In this document: one piece after another, positions 23,551 to 32,881 of the stretch | Layout: every line of letters starts with the position of its first letter | Position numbering within the stretch: the stretch's first letter is position 1 | Assembly: GCF_020497125.1 (NCBI RefSeq) | Contig: NC_059081.1 | Location: forward strand, 61,152,768 to 61,216,767 | Direction: 5' to 3' | DNA length: 64,000 nucleotides | Source: Mauremys mutica | Taxonomy: Eukaryota; Chordata; Testudines; Geoemydidae | Made by a program: the position numbers and the translations under genes | Notes under the pieces: generated by a model | Told to the model about the DNA's origin: nothing | Seen by the model: the letters and a program-made list of their open reading frames with translations, nothing else | The model's database searches: none

Positions 23551-23759
23551 TACCAGAAGGGTAGCCGTGTTAGTCTGGATCTGTAAAAGCAGCAAAGAGT
23601 CTGGGGCACCTTATAGACTAACAGACATACTGGAGCATAACCTTTCGTGGGTGAATACCCACTTCGTCAGATGCATCCGACGAAGTGGGTATTCACCTAC
23701 GAAAGCTTGTGCTCCAATACGTCTGTTAGTCTATAAGGTGCCACAGGACTCTTTGTTGC
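23551..23759 (+). repeat. Foldback retroelement fragment, copy 2
   Basis: The leader gggtagccgtgttagtctgg is followed by complementary arms meeting at a loop near 23671-23682. The flanks carry an exact 15-bp direct repeat, ttctgcaagattaag (23536-23550 and 23760-23774). A 15-bp duplication points to target-primed reverse transcription rather than cut-and-paste transposition. Confidence 0.8.
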
Positions 23760-23774
23760 TTCTGCAAGATTAAG

Positions 23775-25693
23775 CATTCAAAAGTCAAGAAGTGTCAAAA
23801 TTGGTCTTTGTTCAAATATACACGTAATGTATTTACCCCTTTGTTGTTAATGTATCCTGTAAAATATATAGGATGTGCAAACTGGCTATATTAATACTAT
23901 TGTAGCAAGATTAATTTTATAACTTTTTACTTTCGAGTTTTTAATATAACTAATGCTGGGGCTTGGTATTTTTTGTACATGTTCAGAGTGTGTACTTGTG
24001 TGTGTGTGTATGTATGGATGGCACTTCAGGGAGTCTCAGCTTTAGATAATAAAATTCCCTATCTTATGTAGTTCATGAGTCCAGTTCTACAAGCCCTTTG
24101 CAAAACTTTCATTTACTTCAGTGGAAGTTCCACATGCAAGGAGCTAAATGCTCCCTATATTTACCCAGACTAATTAGACTGGACAATTATTTTCCTTTGC
24201 CTTTGGTAGGGTTTTTAACAGTGATGTGGCGGTGTAAAGAAGCTTGCTTCTCAATTACTGAGTCCAGCCAATAATTAAAAAAAAAAAAGAAGAAAGGAAA
24301 ACAACAGTCTTATTTAAGAGATTGTATGAATTGTAATAGAATTTGAGTATTAATCTACCTTCCCTTAATGATTCATTTCCATAATTGCTTTGGTATCTTT
24401 GTTTCAGTTTTAACAGTAACGTTTGATGTTGTTATATATACATTATAACTCTAATGCTAAGTATGGGAGCAAACTTAATTTATACCCGGATTATGCAAAT
24501 ATTTATGCATGTATTTAACTTTTATGCTCTGTGAATAGCCCTCAAAGACTTTAATAAGAACCAATTTTCTTTGAAAATGGTGCAGCCAATGACTACTTTT
24601 TAGGGAGATTTATCCATATGAAAAATTGAAAAAGAATCCAAAGATGAGCAAGATTCTAATAAAAAAAATTCCAGTGGGAGTTATTTTGTATGACTTCTAA
24701 CATAAACATTGTATGACCAATTTTTGTTCAGCTGTGCATAAAAACTGACAGTTTTCAGGCCAAATGAATTTTCCTAATCAAAATTAGAGGAGTTAAAAAT
24801 AGGGCTTATAATAGAACTTGTAACTAAACTTTGGAGCCATGATCATGGTGCCAACTGTAGGTATGTCTGAGTATATATATAATACCATATTTACAGATAA
24901 CCTGCTGGTAAACTGAGGATTGTTATGATATAATTTTGTAGGCTGTTGAAAATCTATTGCCTAGGATGCCTGTACCTGCCTTTCAAGGCCTAATTTACTT
25001 GGGCTGGGAGGACTTATTTTTCAGGCTGGAGAAAATTGTGTGTCAGAGAACTAGTGCCCCACCCACACAAATCTTACCTTCCTCACAATTTATAGGAGTG
25101 GCTCTGAATTCATCTTGCTAAATCTGACACATTTTGGATTTAGAGTCAGAGCGTCAGAAAGAGGCTGGACACCTCGGAGATACTACAAAAATAATACCAG
25201 AGTCAGCCTCATAAGTAGGCTTTGGTGTTGCTAGGGCATCTGAGGAAAATGTGAATATGTTTCCAGTACAGCAAGGGTCCTAAGACATTCTCGTAAGTAA
25301 AATTGTTCTAAATATTCCATCTGGGGTTACTAATGGAGGGAATTTGATGGTATTGATTTCCTTCAGAGTTGTTAAGGTGGCTTCTTATCGTATTGGTAAG
25401 GAAAGTGGGCATTATTTTTCAGGAATAGGAAATCAGCCAAGGGCTACTACCAAAGTAAATTATGGGAACTGTCTCAGAATCTGGCGTGGGCATTGACAAC
25501 AGGGTCAAGTCAATTTTTTCTCTCTCACAAACATAAATACTCTATTAACCTTAATGAAATAAAGATAATAGAAAAAGAAAATTAAAAGGGTAGAGACAGC
25601 ATCCATTTCTATTGTTCATTTGACTCTTCTTCCACTAGTGAAGAGATGTAACTGTTTAAATCTGGAAGAATGAGTCTAATCTGCAAAACCAGG
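23775..25693. other. ADAM23: Intronic DNA, no recognised element
   Basis: AT-rich intron with a short GT microsatellite near 23998-24010. Nothing else is supported. Confidence 0.5.
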
Positions 25694-25699
25694 GAAGAC

Positions 25700-25920
25700 T
25701 ATAGGGAGTGTGACTTAGTGGTTAGAGCACTGGACTGGGAATCAGGGTTCTATTCCTGACTTTGCCACTGGACTTCTGAGTGATCTTGGGCAAATTGCTT
25801 CACCTCTCTGTGTCTCAGTTTTTGCATCTATAAAATGGGGAAAGTTATACTAACCTCTTTTGTAAAGTGCTCTCAGATCTATTGCTGAAAACTGCTATAT
25901 AAGAGCTTAGTATTATTCAA
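25700..25920 (+). repeat. MIR-like CORE-SINE
   Basis: A tRNA-like head with A box-like gacttagtggttagagca and B box-like ggttctattcctg is followed by the CORE (cttgggcaaattgcttcacc, ctctgtgtctcagtttt, aaaatgggg). The tail is aaagtgctctcagatct...gctatataagagctta. This is a nearly complete MIR-type element. Confidence 0.85.
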
Positions 25921-26269
25921 CATGTCTAATAAATAGGGCTGTCAAGCGATTAAAAAAATTAATCGCGATTAATCACATGATTTAAAAGAAAATACCATTT
26001 ATTTAAATATTTTTGGATGTTTTCTACATTTTCAAATAGATTGATTTCAATTACAACACAGAATACAAAGTGTACAGTGCTCAGTTTATATTTATTTTTA
26101 TTACCAATATTTTCACTGTAAAAAAACAAAATAAATAGTATTTTTCAATTCCCCCATTTCAAGGATTGTAGTGCAAGGTCTTTATCATGAAAGTTGAATT
26201 TACAAATGTGGAATTATGTAAAAAACACCTGCATTCAAAAATAAATCAGTGTAAAACTTTAGCACCTAC

Positions 26270-26980
26270 AAGTTCACGGAGTCTTAACTTCTTGTTCAGC
26301 CAATCGCTCAGACAAACAAGTTTGTTTACATTTGCAGGAGATAATGCTGCCCGCTTCTTGTTTACAGTGTCATCTGAAAGTGAGAACAGGCGTTCACATG
26401 GCACTACTGTAGCCAGCGTCACAGATATTTATGTGCCAGATGCTCTAAAGATTCATATGTCCCTTTATGCTTCAGTGACCATTCCAGACGACATGCGCCC
26501 ATGCTGATGACAAGTTCTGCTCAACAACGATCCAAAGCAGTGCGGACCTGCACATGTTCATTTTCATCGTCTGAGTCAGATGACACCAGCAGAAGGTTGC
26601 TTTTCTTTTTTGGTGATTTGAGTTCTGCAGTTTCCCCATCGGAATATTGCTCTTTTAAGACATCTGAAAACATGCTCCACATCTTGTCCCTCTCAGATTT
26701 TGGAAGGCACTTCAGATTCATAAACCTTGGGTTGAGTGCCGTAGTTATCTTTAGAAATCTCACACTGGTACCTTCTTTGCATTTTGTCAGTGTTCTTAAA
26801 ACAAACAACATGTGCTGGGTCATTATCCGAGACTGGTATAACATGAAATATATGGCAGAATGCGGGTAAAACAGAGCAGGAGACATACAATTCTTCCCCA
26901 AAGAGTTCAGTCACAAATTTAATTAATGCATTATTTTTAACGAGCGTCATCAGTAGGGAAGCATGTCCTCTGGAAAGGTG
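26270..26980 (-). pseudogene. hAT transposase C-terminal part (left arm)
   Basis: On the minus strand, 26901-26521 encodes SRIMTQHMLFVLRTLTKCKE, ALNPRFMNLKCLPKSERDKM, then an acidic SDSDDENEH stretch. Further left, 26440-26270 in another frame encodes the hAT dimerisation motif, including VPCERLFSLS-like text. ALxPRFKxLxxL followed by a PxERLFS block is typical of hAT enzymes of the ZBED1/Charlie sort. The N-terminal BED finger and catalytic core are missing. Confidence 0.75.
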
Positions 26981-27009
26981 GCTGAAGCATGAAGGGGCAT
27001 ATGAATGTT

Positions 27010-27084
27010 TAGCATATCTGGCACGTAAATACCTTGCAATAGTGGCTACAAAAGTGCCATGGGAATACCTGTTCTCACTTTCGG
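27010..27084 (+). pseudogene. hAT C-terminal fragment, inverted relative to its neighbour
   Basis: This + strand fragment encodes ARKYLAIVATKVPWEYLFSL, the same dimerisation-domain block that the left arm carries on the minus strand. It is part of 26930-27085, which is the inverted partner of 26380-26530. The join to reverse transcriptase sequence follows at once. Confidence 0.65.
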
Positions 27085-27710
27085 AGGACCTGGAACAGGA
27101 CTTTACATCACGGGAAGTAGAGGCCAGACTTACAAAGACCAAAAACACAGCCCCAGGAGAAGATGGCATTCGCTACAACTTCCTGAAAAAATGAGACCCC
27201 AGTTGCCAGGTACTAATTGCCATTTTCAACTAATGCAAACAGTTCCCCGGTACTCCCAGCTCCTGGAAGAAATTAGTGACGGTGCTTGTCTACAAGAAAG
27301 GCGAGAGAGACGACCCTAACTGGAGACTCATCTCTCTTTGTGCCACCCTGTACAAACTGTATGCCAGCTGCCTCATGGCTAGGATCACAGACTGATCGGT
27401 GAACGGAGGAGTCATCAACTCCATCCAGAAAGGCTTCATGTCATGCGAAGGCTGCTACAAACACAACTTTGTCCTTCAGACTGCCATCCACACGGCCAGG
27501 CGGGCACGGAGGCAACGTGCCATAGCATGGCTTGACCTGGCTAATGCTTTTGGATTGATGCCCCACCAGCACATTTTTGCTGTGCTGCGAGAGTCTGGGA
27601 TACCTGAAAACGTTCTCCAACTGGTCCGGGAACTGTATGAAGGCTGCACCACCACCTTCTGCTCCATGGAAGGAGAGACGCCTGGAATTCCTACCCATGA
27701 TCTTCCTTGA
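27085..27710 (+). pseudogene. Non-LTR reverse transcriptase fragment, R2/NeSL-like
   Basis: The + strand encodes KTKNTAPGEDGIRYNFLKK, then a segment with WRLISLCATLYKLYASCLMAR, INSIQKGFMSCEGCYKHNF and AIAWLDLANAFGLMPHQHIF, ending in REL and YEGCTTTF. The APGEDGI, RPISL-like, QKGF and LDLANAFG blocks are the early motifs of the finger-palm region of R2-type (restriction-like endonuclease) non-LTR elements. The catalytic YADD block and everything after it are missing. Stops and frame changes near 27195, 27230 and 27395 make it inactive. Confidence 0.7.
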
Positions 27711-28255
27711 GATCTCAGGGGCAGTCAGGGGACGGGGAATGGGGGCATTGGATAGGGTGTGGAAGGCCCAGGGGATCTGTCAGGGGGTGGGGGGGTGGCT
27801 AGGGGTCGAGGCAGTCAGGAGACAGGGGTGTTGGATAGTTGGTGGGGTCCTGGGGGGTGATTAGGGGACAGGAGGGACTCTGGAGGGGGTGGTCAGGGGA
27901 CAAGGAGCAGGCGGGGTTGGATGGGTCGGGAATTCTGGGGATCCTGTCAAAGGGCAGGGAGTGACTGGATAGGCGTGGGAGTCCTGGAGGTCTGTCTGGG
28001 GGCGGCGGTGTGGCTAAGGGTCGGGGCAGTCAAGGGACAGGTAGTGGGTAGAGTCCTAGGGAGGCAGTTATGGGGGCGGGGGTCTTAGGAGGGGCAGTCA
28101 GGAGACAAGGAACATGGAGGCTTAGATAGGGGGTGGGGTTCTGGGGGGCAGTTAGGGGCAGGGTCCCAGGAGGGGGCAGTCAGGGGACAAGAAGCAGGGG
28201 GGTTGGGAGTTTGAGGGGGGCGGGAAGTGGGAGGGAGTGGATCGGGGCAGGGCTC
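27711..28255. repeat. G-rich degenerate minisatellite
   Basis: Imperfect repeats of about 50-60 bp centred on ggggcagtcaggggacag with gggtgggg spacers run across the segment. The + strand is strongly G-rich. No coding capacity is credible. Confidence 0.7.
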
Positions 28256-28502
28256 CCTGGGTGCACACCCTAATGAAATGTGCTGCGCACGCCTATGCTT
28301 GGCTGATGTGGCAACTCATGGTGTCAGACGCCATCAGATGGTCGAGGGACATCTACATAGAACACATCACCGGACGTCGGCAATACCAGAAGGGATGAGC
28401 TGGAGTGCTGATGAGAAGCGCAGTCAGGAAAGTAACTAAAATACTTTTCTCATGGATTGTTTTTCTAAATGGACAACCTACTCTAAATTTTCAATTACTG
28501 AG
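28256..28502. other. Unassigned sequence inside the hAT insertion
   Basis: A stretch of moderate GC content between the minisatellite and the MITE. A + frame reads MWQLMVSDAIRWSRDIYIEH, perhaps the tail of the R2-like element, but I cannot assign it. Confidence 0.35.
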
Positions 28503-28510
28503 GGACAATC

Positions 28511-28804
28511 CAGGGCTGCCCAGAGGGTGGGGCAAGTGGGGCAATTTGCTCTGGTCCCCGTGAGCCCTGGCCCGGTGGTGGTCTGGGTCTTTAGCGGCAT
28601 TTTGGCGGCGGGGGACCCTTCAGTCGCTCCGGGTCTTCGGCGGCATTTTGGTGTCGGGGGGCCCTTCAGCGCTGCTGAAGACCCGGAGCGACTGAAGGGC
28701 CCCCCGCTGCTGAAATGCTGCTGAAGACCCGGACCGCCGCCGAGTACAAGCGGAGCAGCTCCCCCGCTTTGCCCCAGACCCCCTGAATCCTCTGGGCGGC
28801 CCTG
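28511..28804. mobile_element. hAT MITE, 294 bp, strongly palindromic inside
   Basis: The ends CAGGGCTGCCCAGAGG and CCTCTGGGCGGCCCTG are inverted repeats. An exact 8-bp duplication, ggacaatc, flanks them (28503-28510 and 28805-28812). The interior has a second perfect inverted pair around cagtcgctccgggtcttc (near 28620) and its mirror (near 28675-28695). It is non-coding and nested in the larger hAT insertion, so it is younger than that insertion. Confidence 0.92.
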
Positions 28805-29089
28805 GGACAATCTCCATTCATTGATATATTTTGCTTTCCACAACCAAATCTCTGTACAACTTTTCATGAGTGATGTATCTGAGTATTTGGATTCTAATAT
28901 CTAAACTGTATTGTTAAATCTGTTCACCTAAATTTGGGTTATTGCTGATTATGTACTCTATGTATCATATTACTTTTCAAAACAAACTTTGTATTTGTGT
29001 ATAATCTAAGCACTATGCCCAGATGTATAGACTCTTTTCTCAATGTGTATTATATAATTTTTTTAACATTAGCTTTAATAGAATTTTTA

Positions 29090-29260
29090 TATCTGTCATG
29101 TAAATACCTTGCAATGCCAGCTACGAAAGTGCCATGTGAATGCCTGTTCTCACTTTCAGGTGACACTGTAAATAATAAGCGAGGAGCATTATGTCTCTAC
29201 ATGTAAATGAACTTGTTTGTCTTCACAACTGGCTGAACAAGAAGTAGGACCGAGTGGACT
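29090..29260 (+). pseudogene. hAT transposase C-terminal end (right arm)
   Basis: The + strand encodes CKYLAMPATKVPCECLFSLS followed by GDTVNNKRGAL, the hAT dimerisation motif. In a shifted frame the text continues to a C-terminal LHNWLNKK ending at a stop. The right untranslated tail (to 29631) mirrors the left arm's tail. Confidence 0.75.
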
Positions 29261-29639
29261 ATAGGCTCTAAAGTTTTATTTTGCTTTGGTTTTGAGTGAA
29301 GTGATGTAACAAAAAAAAATCTACATTTGTAAATTGCACTTTCATGATAGAGATTGTACTACAGTACTTGTATGAGGTGAATTGAAAAATACTATTTCTT
29401 TATCATTTTCAGAGTGCAAATATTAGTAATAAAAATAATAATATAAAGTGAGCACTGTACACTATGTATTCTGTGTTCTAATGGAAATCAATATATTTGA
29501 AAACGTAGAAAAAACATCCAAAAATATTTCACTTGATATTCTATTGCTTAACAGTGCAATTAAGACTGCAATTAACTCAAAAAATTAATTGTGATTAATC
29601 GCAAGTTAACTGTGATTAATCGACAGCCATGCTAATAAA

Positions 29640-29884
29640 TAATAATAATAGGGTTGAGAACATGTTGGGAATTCAGTCAAACCTGGAAGAGGAAAAGAAA
29701 CAAAAATTAAAGGTTTCTTTTCTCTTTGTAAGTATAAACATTTTATATAATCTTTGGTAAATAGTATTCAATGGGAGCATAATAAGAAAGGCTAATGCCT
29801 TCAAACATTAATGAAATTTAATCAAATGCAAATGGATAAATCAAAATTGTCCACAATTTCAAAGGAGCATACATATGGTATAGC
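29640..29884. other. ADAM23: Intronic DNA
   Basis: AT-rich host sequence between two TIR insertions; nothing recognised. Confidence 0.5.
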
Positions 29885-30775
29885 TAGGCTTGGCAGATTT
29901 TATTTTTATTTTTTTCGAATTTTGACAATTAATATTGTTTTTTTTCTCTTTTTTTAAATTAACAACTATTTCGGTTTTACAGTTGCAAGAAATTAAGGGG
30001 GAAGGGTTGGAGTTTGGGCAGACCCGGCAGTGGGACTGTAGGGGGCTCCGTGCATGGCCGAGGGGCCAAGAAACTCAGGTGCAAGGCCTGGGGAGGCTGT
30101 GCTCCTGGTCACATGGAGCAGACAGCCCTGGTCAGGGGAGGAAGACAAGCCCTGGCTGTGGGGCAGGCCACCCTGCTGCTGACCAGGTCTTGCCGAGGGA
30201 TATCGCTTCACTCCTGGCTGGTGAGTGAGTGAGCAGAGCTGCAGCGGGCTCCCTGTGCTGCCAGAGGGCTGGTGACACTGAAACCCTGCAGGCACAAGGT
30301 GTGGAGGAAGGCTGTGGTCCTGATGGGGCAGAGCAGAGACCCCTGCCCAGAACTGCAAGGAGCAGCACGAGCCCCCCAGCTTATGGGGGGGCTACACCGC
30401 TGCTAAATGGCTTTTTCCTTGGGCAGGGGCTTATCATTGTCCTCACAGCCTTGGCAGGGGGATCTCTGCTCTGCCCTGCCAGGACCACAGGCTTCCCCAC
30501 ACCTTGTGTCACTGGCCTGATGATCGTGCAGGGAGCTCTCTGAAGCTCTGCTGTCACAGCCCCCCTCAGGTAGTCCCATGATGGAGGGCTGCAGAGGGCT
30601 CTCTGTGCTGCCACAGGGCCAGTGGCACCTGAATCCTGCAAGTGCTAGATGCTGGAGGGAGCCTCCTTCGCACCAGCTGTTACTGATGTGTATATTTTTT
30701 CATTGATTTCAGTGTGTCAGCTGAAATCAGTGCTTACTGACATCTGTCACTTTAAATCAAATCCTGCCAAGCCTA
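29885..30775. mobile_element. TIR element with GC-rich body, 0.9 kb
   Basis: The ends TAGGCTTGGCAGATTT and AAATCCTGCCAAGCCTA are near-perfect inverted repeats. The body (30000-30650) is GC-rich and contains internal repeats of a cysteine/alanine-type open-frame stretch that is not a protein. I could not find an exact 8-bp duplication (ggtatagc versus attgtaga), so the class is left open, most likely hAT. Confidence 0.7.
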
Positions 30776-32651
30776 ATTGTAGACCTGGCTAAAGATAAGG
30801 TGATTCCCACAAAGAGAATTTTTTTCCATCTGCTAAAGATCCAGCAGACAGAAGAGTAGAGGAATAATTAAGATGCAATTTTGAGGCAGCTATAGTATCT
30901 CTTAAAATGTCAGTTTTGTCACTTACTTTTCCGCAGCAGTTCTGTCATAGTGCAATGACACTGAGGCACTTCTTGTCGCAAAAAATGAAAGCTCAAGATT
31001 CATTATTATAAAATATCTCTAACAGTTTAATTTTTTCAGATGCTTTTGATTAGCTCCTTTGATTAACTGAGATATTCTTCAGGGTGCATGGCCTCCCAGT
31101 CCTGCCACAAGGAGAGAAATCCATGGTGGAAGCTATGGCAAGCTGACATCCACATTAAAGAGATGCTGAGGAACCATTCAAGCATTCTGAAGAGCCATTC
31201 AAGCTGCCACTTTAAGTGTGACTGCTGACATAACTGAGAAGTATGCTTCTTTGTCCTCAAAAATAGAATTCAAGAATAAATAAAGGAAGAATTTCTTCAT
31301 GTCCCTACTCCCTAAACTGTTTCAGAGGAGAAACTGTTTTTTAAACAGAGATCACACAGGAGGTAGAAAAGAATCTGACAATACATCCTCAGTCACGAGA
31401 GTCAAACAGGATTCCCTGATTCCCTCTCAGTACCTCCTCTCAAACAGGGGAAGATTATCAAGATTTATTCGAGAGTGGCTAGAACATTATCCACAAAAAT
31501 ACTATAAAGGATTTTGTCAGATTGTGAGATTCTCCCTAGAATTGATGTACATATCCCCTTCCATTTTTGTTCAGGCACTAAGGAAGAAGTTATTTCTCAT
31601 CTTTATTCTGGTAACCTATAATTGCAGGGGGGAGGGAGAGATCTTTTTTTGTGGTTTGGAAGAAATTGGAAAGAATCAGAGCAGTACTAGATCTTATGTG
31701 ATTTTAAATGGATGTACCATTTATGCAGGCTTCTATAGGGAAGCATCATTCATATGAACAGTAATAATACTAGGGGACTTCAGATCTAGTAAAAGTTATC
31801 TGGAGGTTTCAGTTAATCCCTGTCTCCAGGAATTTCTTACGTTTGCTTTTTTTAAACCCACAATTTTAATACAAAACACCACCATTTGGCCTATAAACAA
31901 CTTGCATAGATATATGAAAATAATACTCATGCTGATTATTGTTTGAGATCACAAGGAATTTGTTTGCAGTACTATTCCTGGATGACATTCTTGTCAGAGC
32001 AACTTCAAAGGCAGCAACCAAAATTGAGATTACTATAAATACACAGTGGAAGCATAGTTCAGTAATAAACTTCAAGAAGAACAATCTAATTTCAGCAAAG
32101 TGTATACCTGGGTATAGTTGGGATTGATAATAGAGACTAGGCTACAGAGATTCTTTCTGCTTGAGAACTTTTTTTTTTTAAGCTATAGAAGTTAATCAGA
32201 TCAGGACTGAGTAACTCAGGGCTGTTCTAAATTACACCCAGTTTAAATAGCCCCCAAAGGGCCATTCCACAGCTGTAAGTACCAGAGTACATCATCATTT
32301 TGGCCACGTCCCATGACCTGGCAGGCCCTACCACATCACTTATGCTAGAGCTGGGAGGGGTGGGTTAGGACTGGCTACACATCTCCACACTCAGGAATTT
32401 AGCCATACTTAGGAGAACCCCCATGTAGCCATTTAAGTCAGTTATAAGGGTGGTTGGTGCTGCCAGAGTGGCACAAAATGTTTATATTGGGATCAGGATC
32501 TGGTTCTGGCTCCCTCCACTTAAAGCTCTAGTATCAAAATTTTATAGCACGGTCTCATTACTTACTTAACCAATATATCATACTAAAAAGCTAAGCTACT
32601 GTTGTCAAGTCAACAAAACATATTTTGTGATGAATTATCCTTGGTTCTAAC
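30776..32651. other. ADAM23: Intronic DNA with possible decayed reverse transcriptase
   Basis: AT-rich intron. Around 31970-32127 a + frame includes LFLDDILVRATSKAATK and VINFKKNNLISAKC, which resembles the LDD catalytic block and the following motif of a retroelement reverse transcriptase, perhaps DIRS-type. The flanking text is too decayed to support a longer assignment. Confidence 0.4.
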
Positions 32652-32873
32652 TAGGGATGTAAATACTGTTAAAGTTAACAGTTTAAATGATTAAAAATGT
32701 CGTTTAAATGGCTAACTGTTTAAGTGGCTGAAGCCCATCTGGCTGGCGCAGCCAGGGCTGGGCCCTCTCCAGCCGAGCACCACGGCTGAGCCCACTCCGG
32801 CCAGCGTGGGGGTTAACAGTTAAGGCGATTAACCGGTAAGACTATGCTTACCAGTTAACCTTTTACATCCCTG
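32652..32873. mobile_element. Non-autonomous hAT-type element, 222 bp
   Basis: The ends TAGGGATGTAAA and TTTTACATCCCTG are inverted repeats, flanked by the exact 8-bp duplication gttctaac (32644-32651 and 32874-32881). Inside are runs built from gttaacagtt and its complement, and a GC-rich centre. It is non-coding. Confidence 0.88.
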
Positions 32874-32881
32874 GTTCTAAC

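Larger units (their letters stand above)
25934..29631. mobile_element. hAT insertion with inverted transposase-end arms and nested inserts, 3.7 kb
   Basis: The ends TAGGGCTGTC and GACAGCCATG are mirror images, and an exact 8-bp duplication, ctaataaa, flanks them (25926-25933 and 29632-29639). Both arms (about 25934-26420 and 29090-29631) carry the same 3' end of a hAT transposase plus its untranslated tail, in opposite orientation. Between them lie a second inverted fragment (26930-27085), an R2-like reverse transcriptase piece, a G-rich minisatellite and a complete 294-bp hAT MITE. The shared duplication indicates that the outer ends entered as one unit. Confidence 0.85.

Noticed and set aside
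23990..24020. Telomeric or centromeric repeat
   Set aside because: It is only a short GT microsatellite.
25700..25770. tRNA gene
   Set aside because: The tRNA-like head belongs to a MIR-type SINE; there is no complete cloverleaf.
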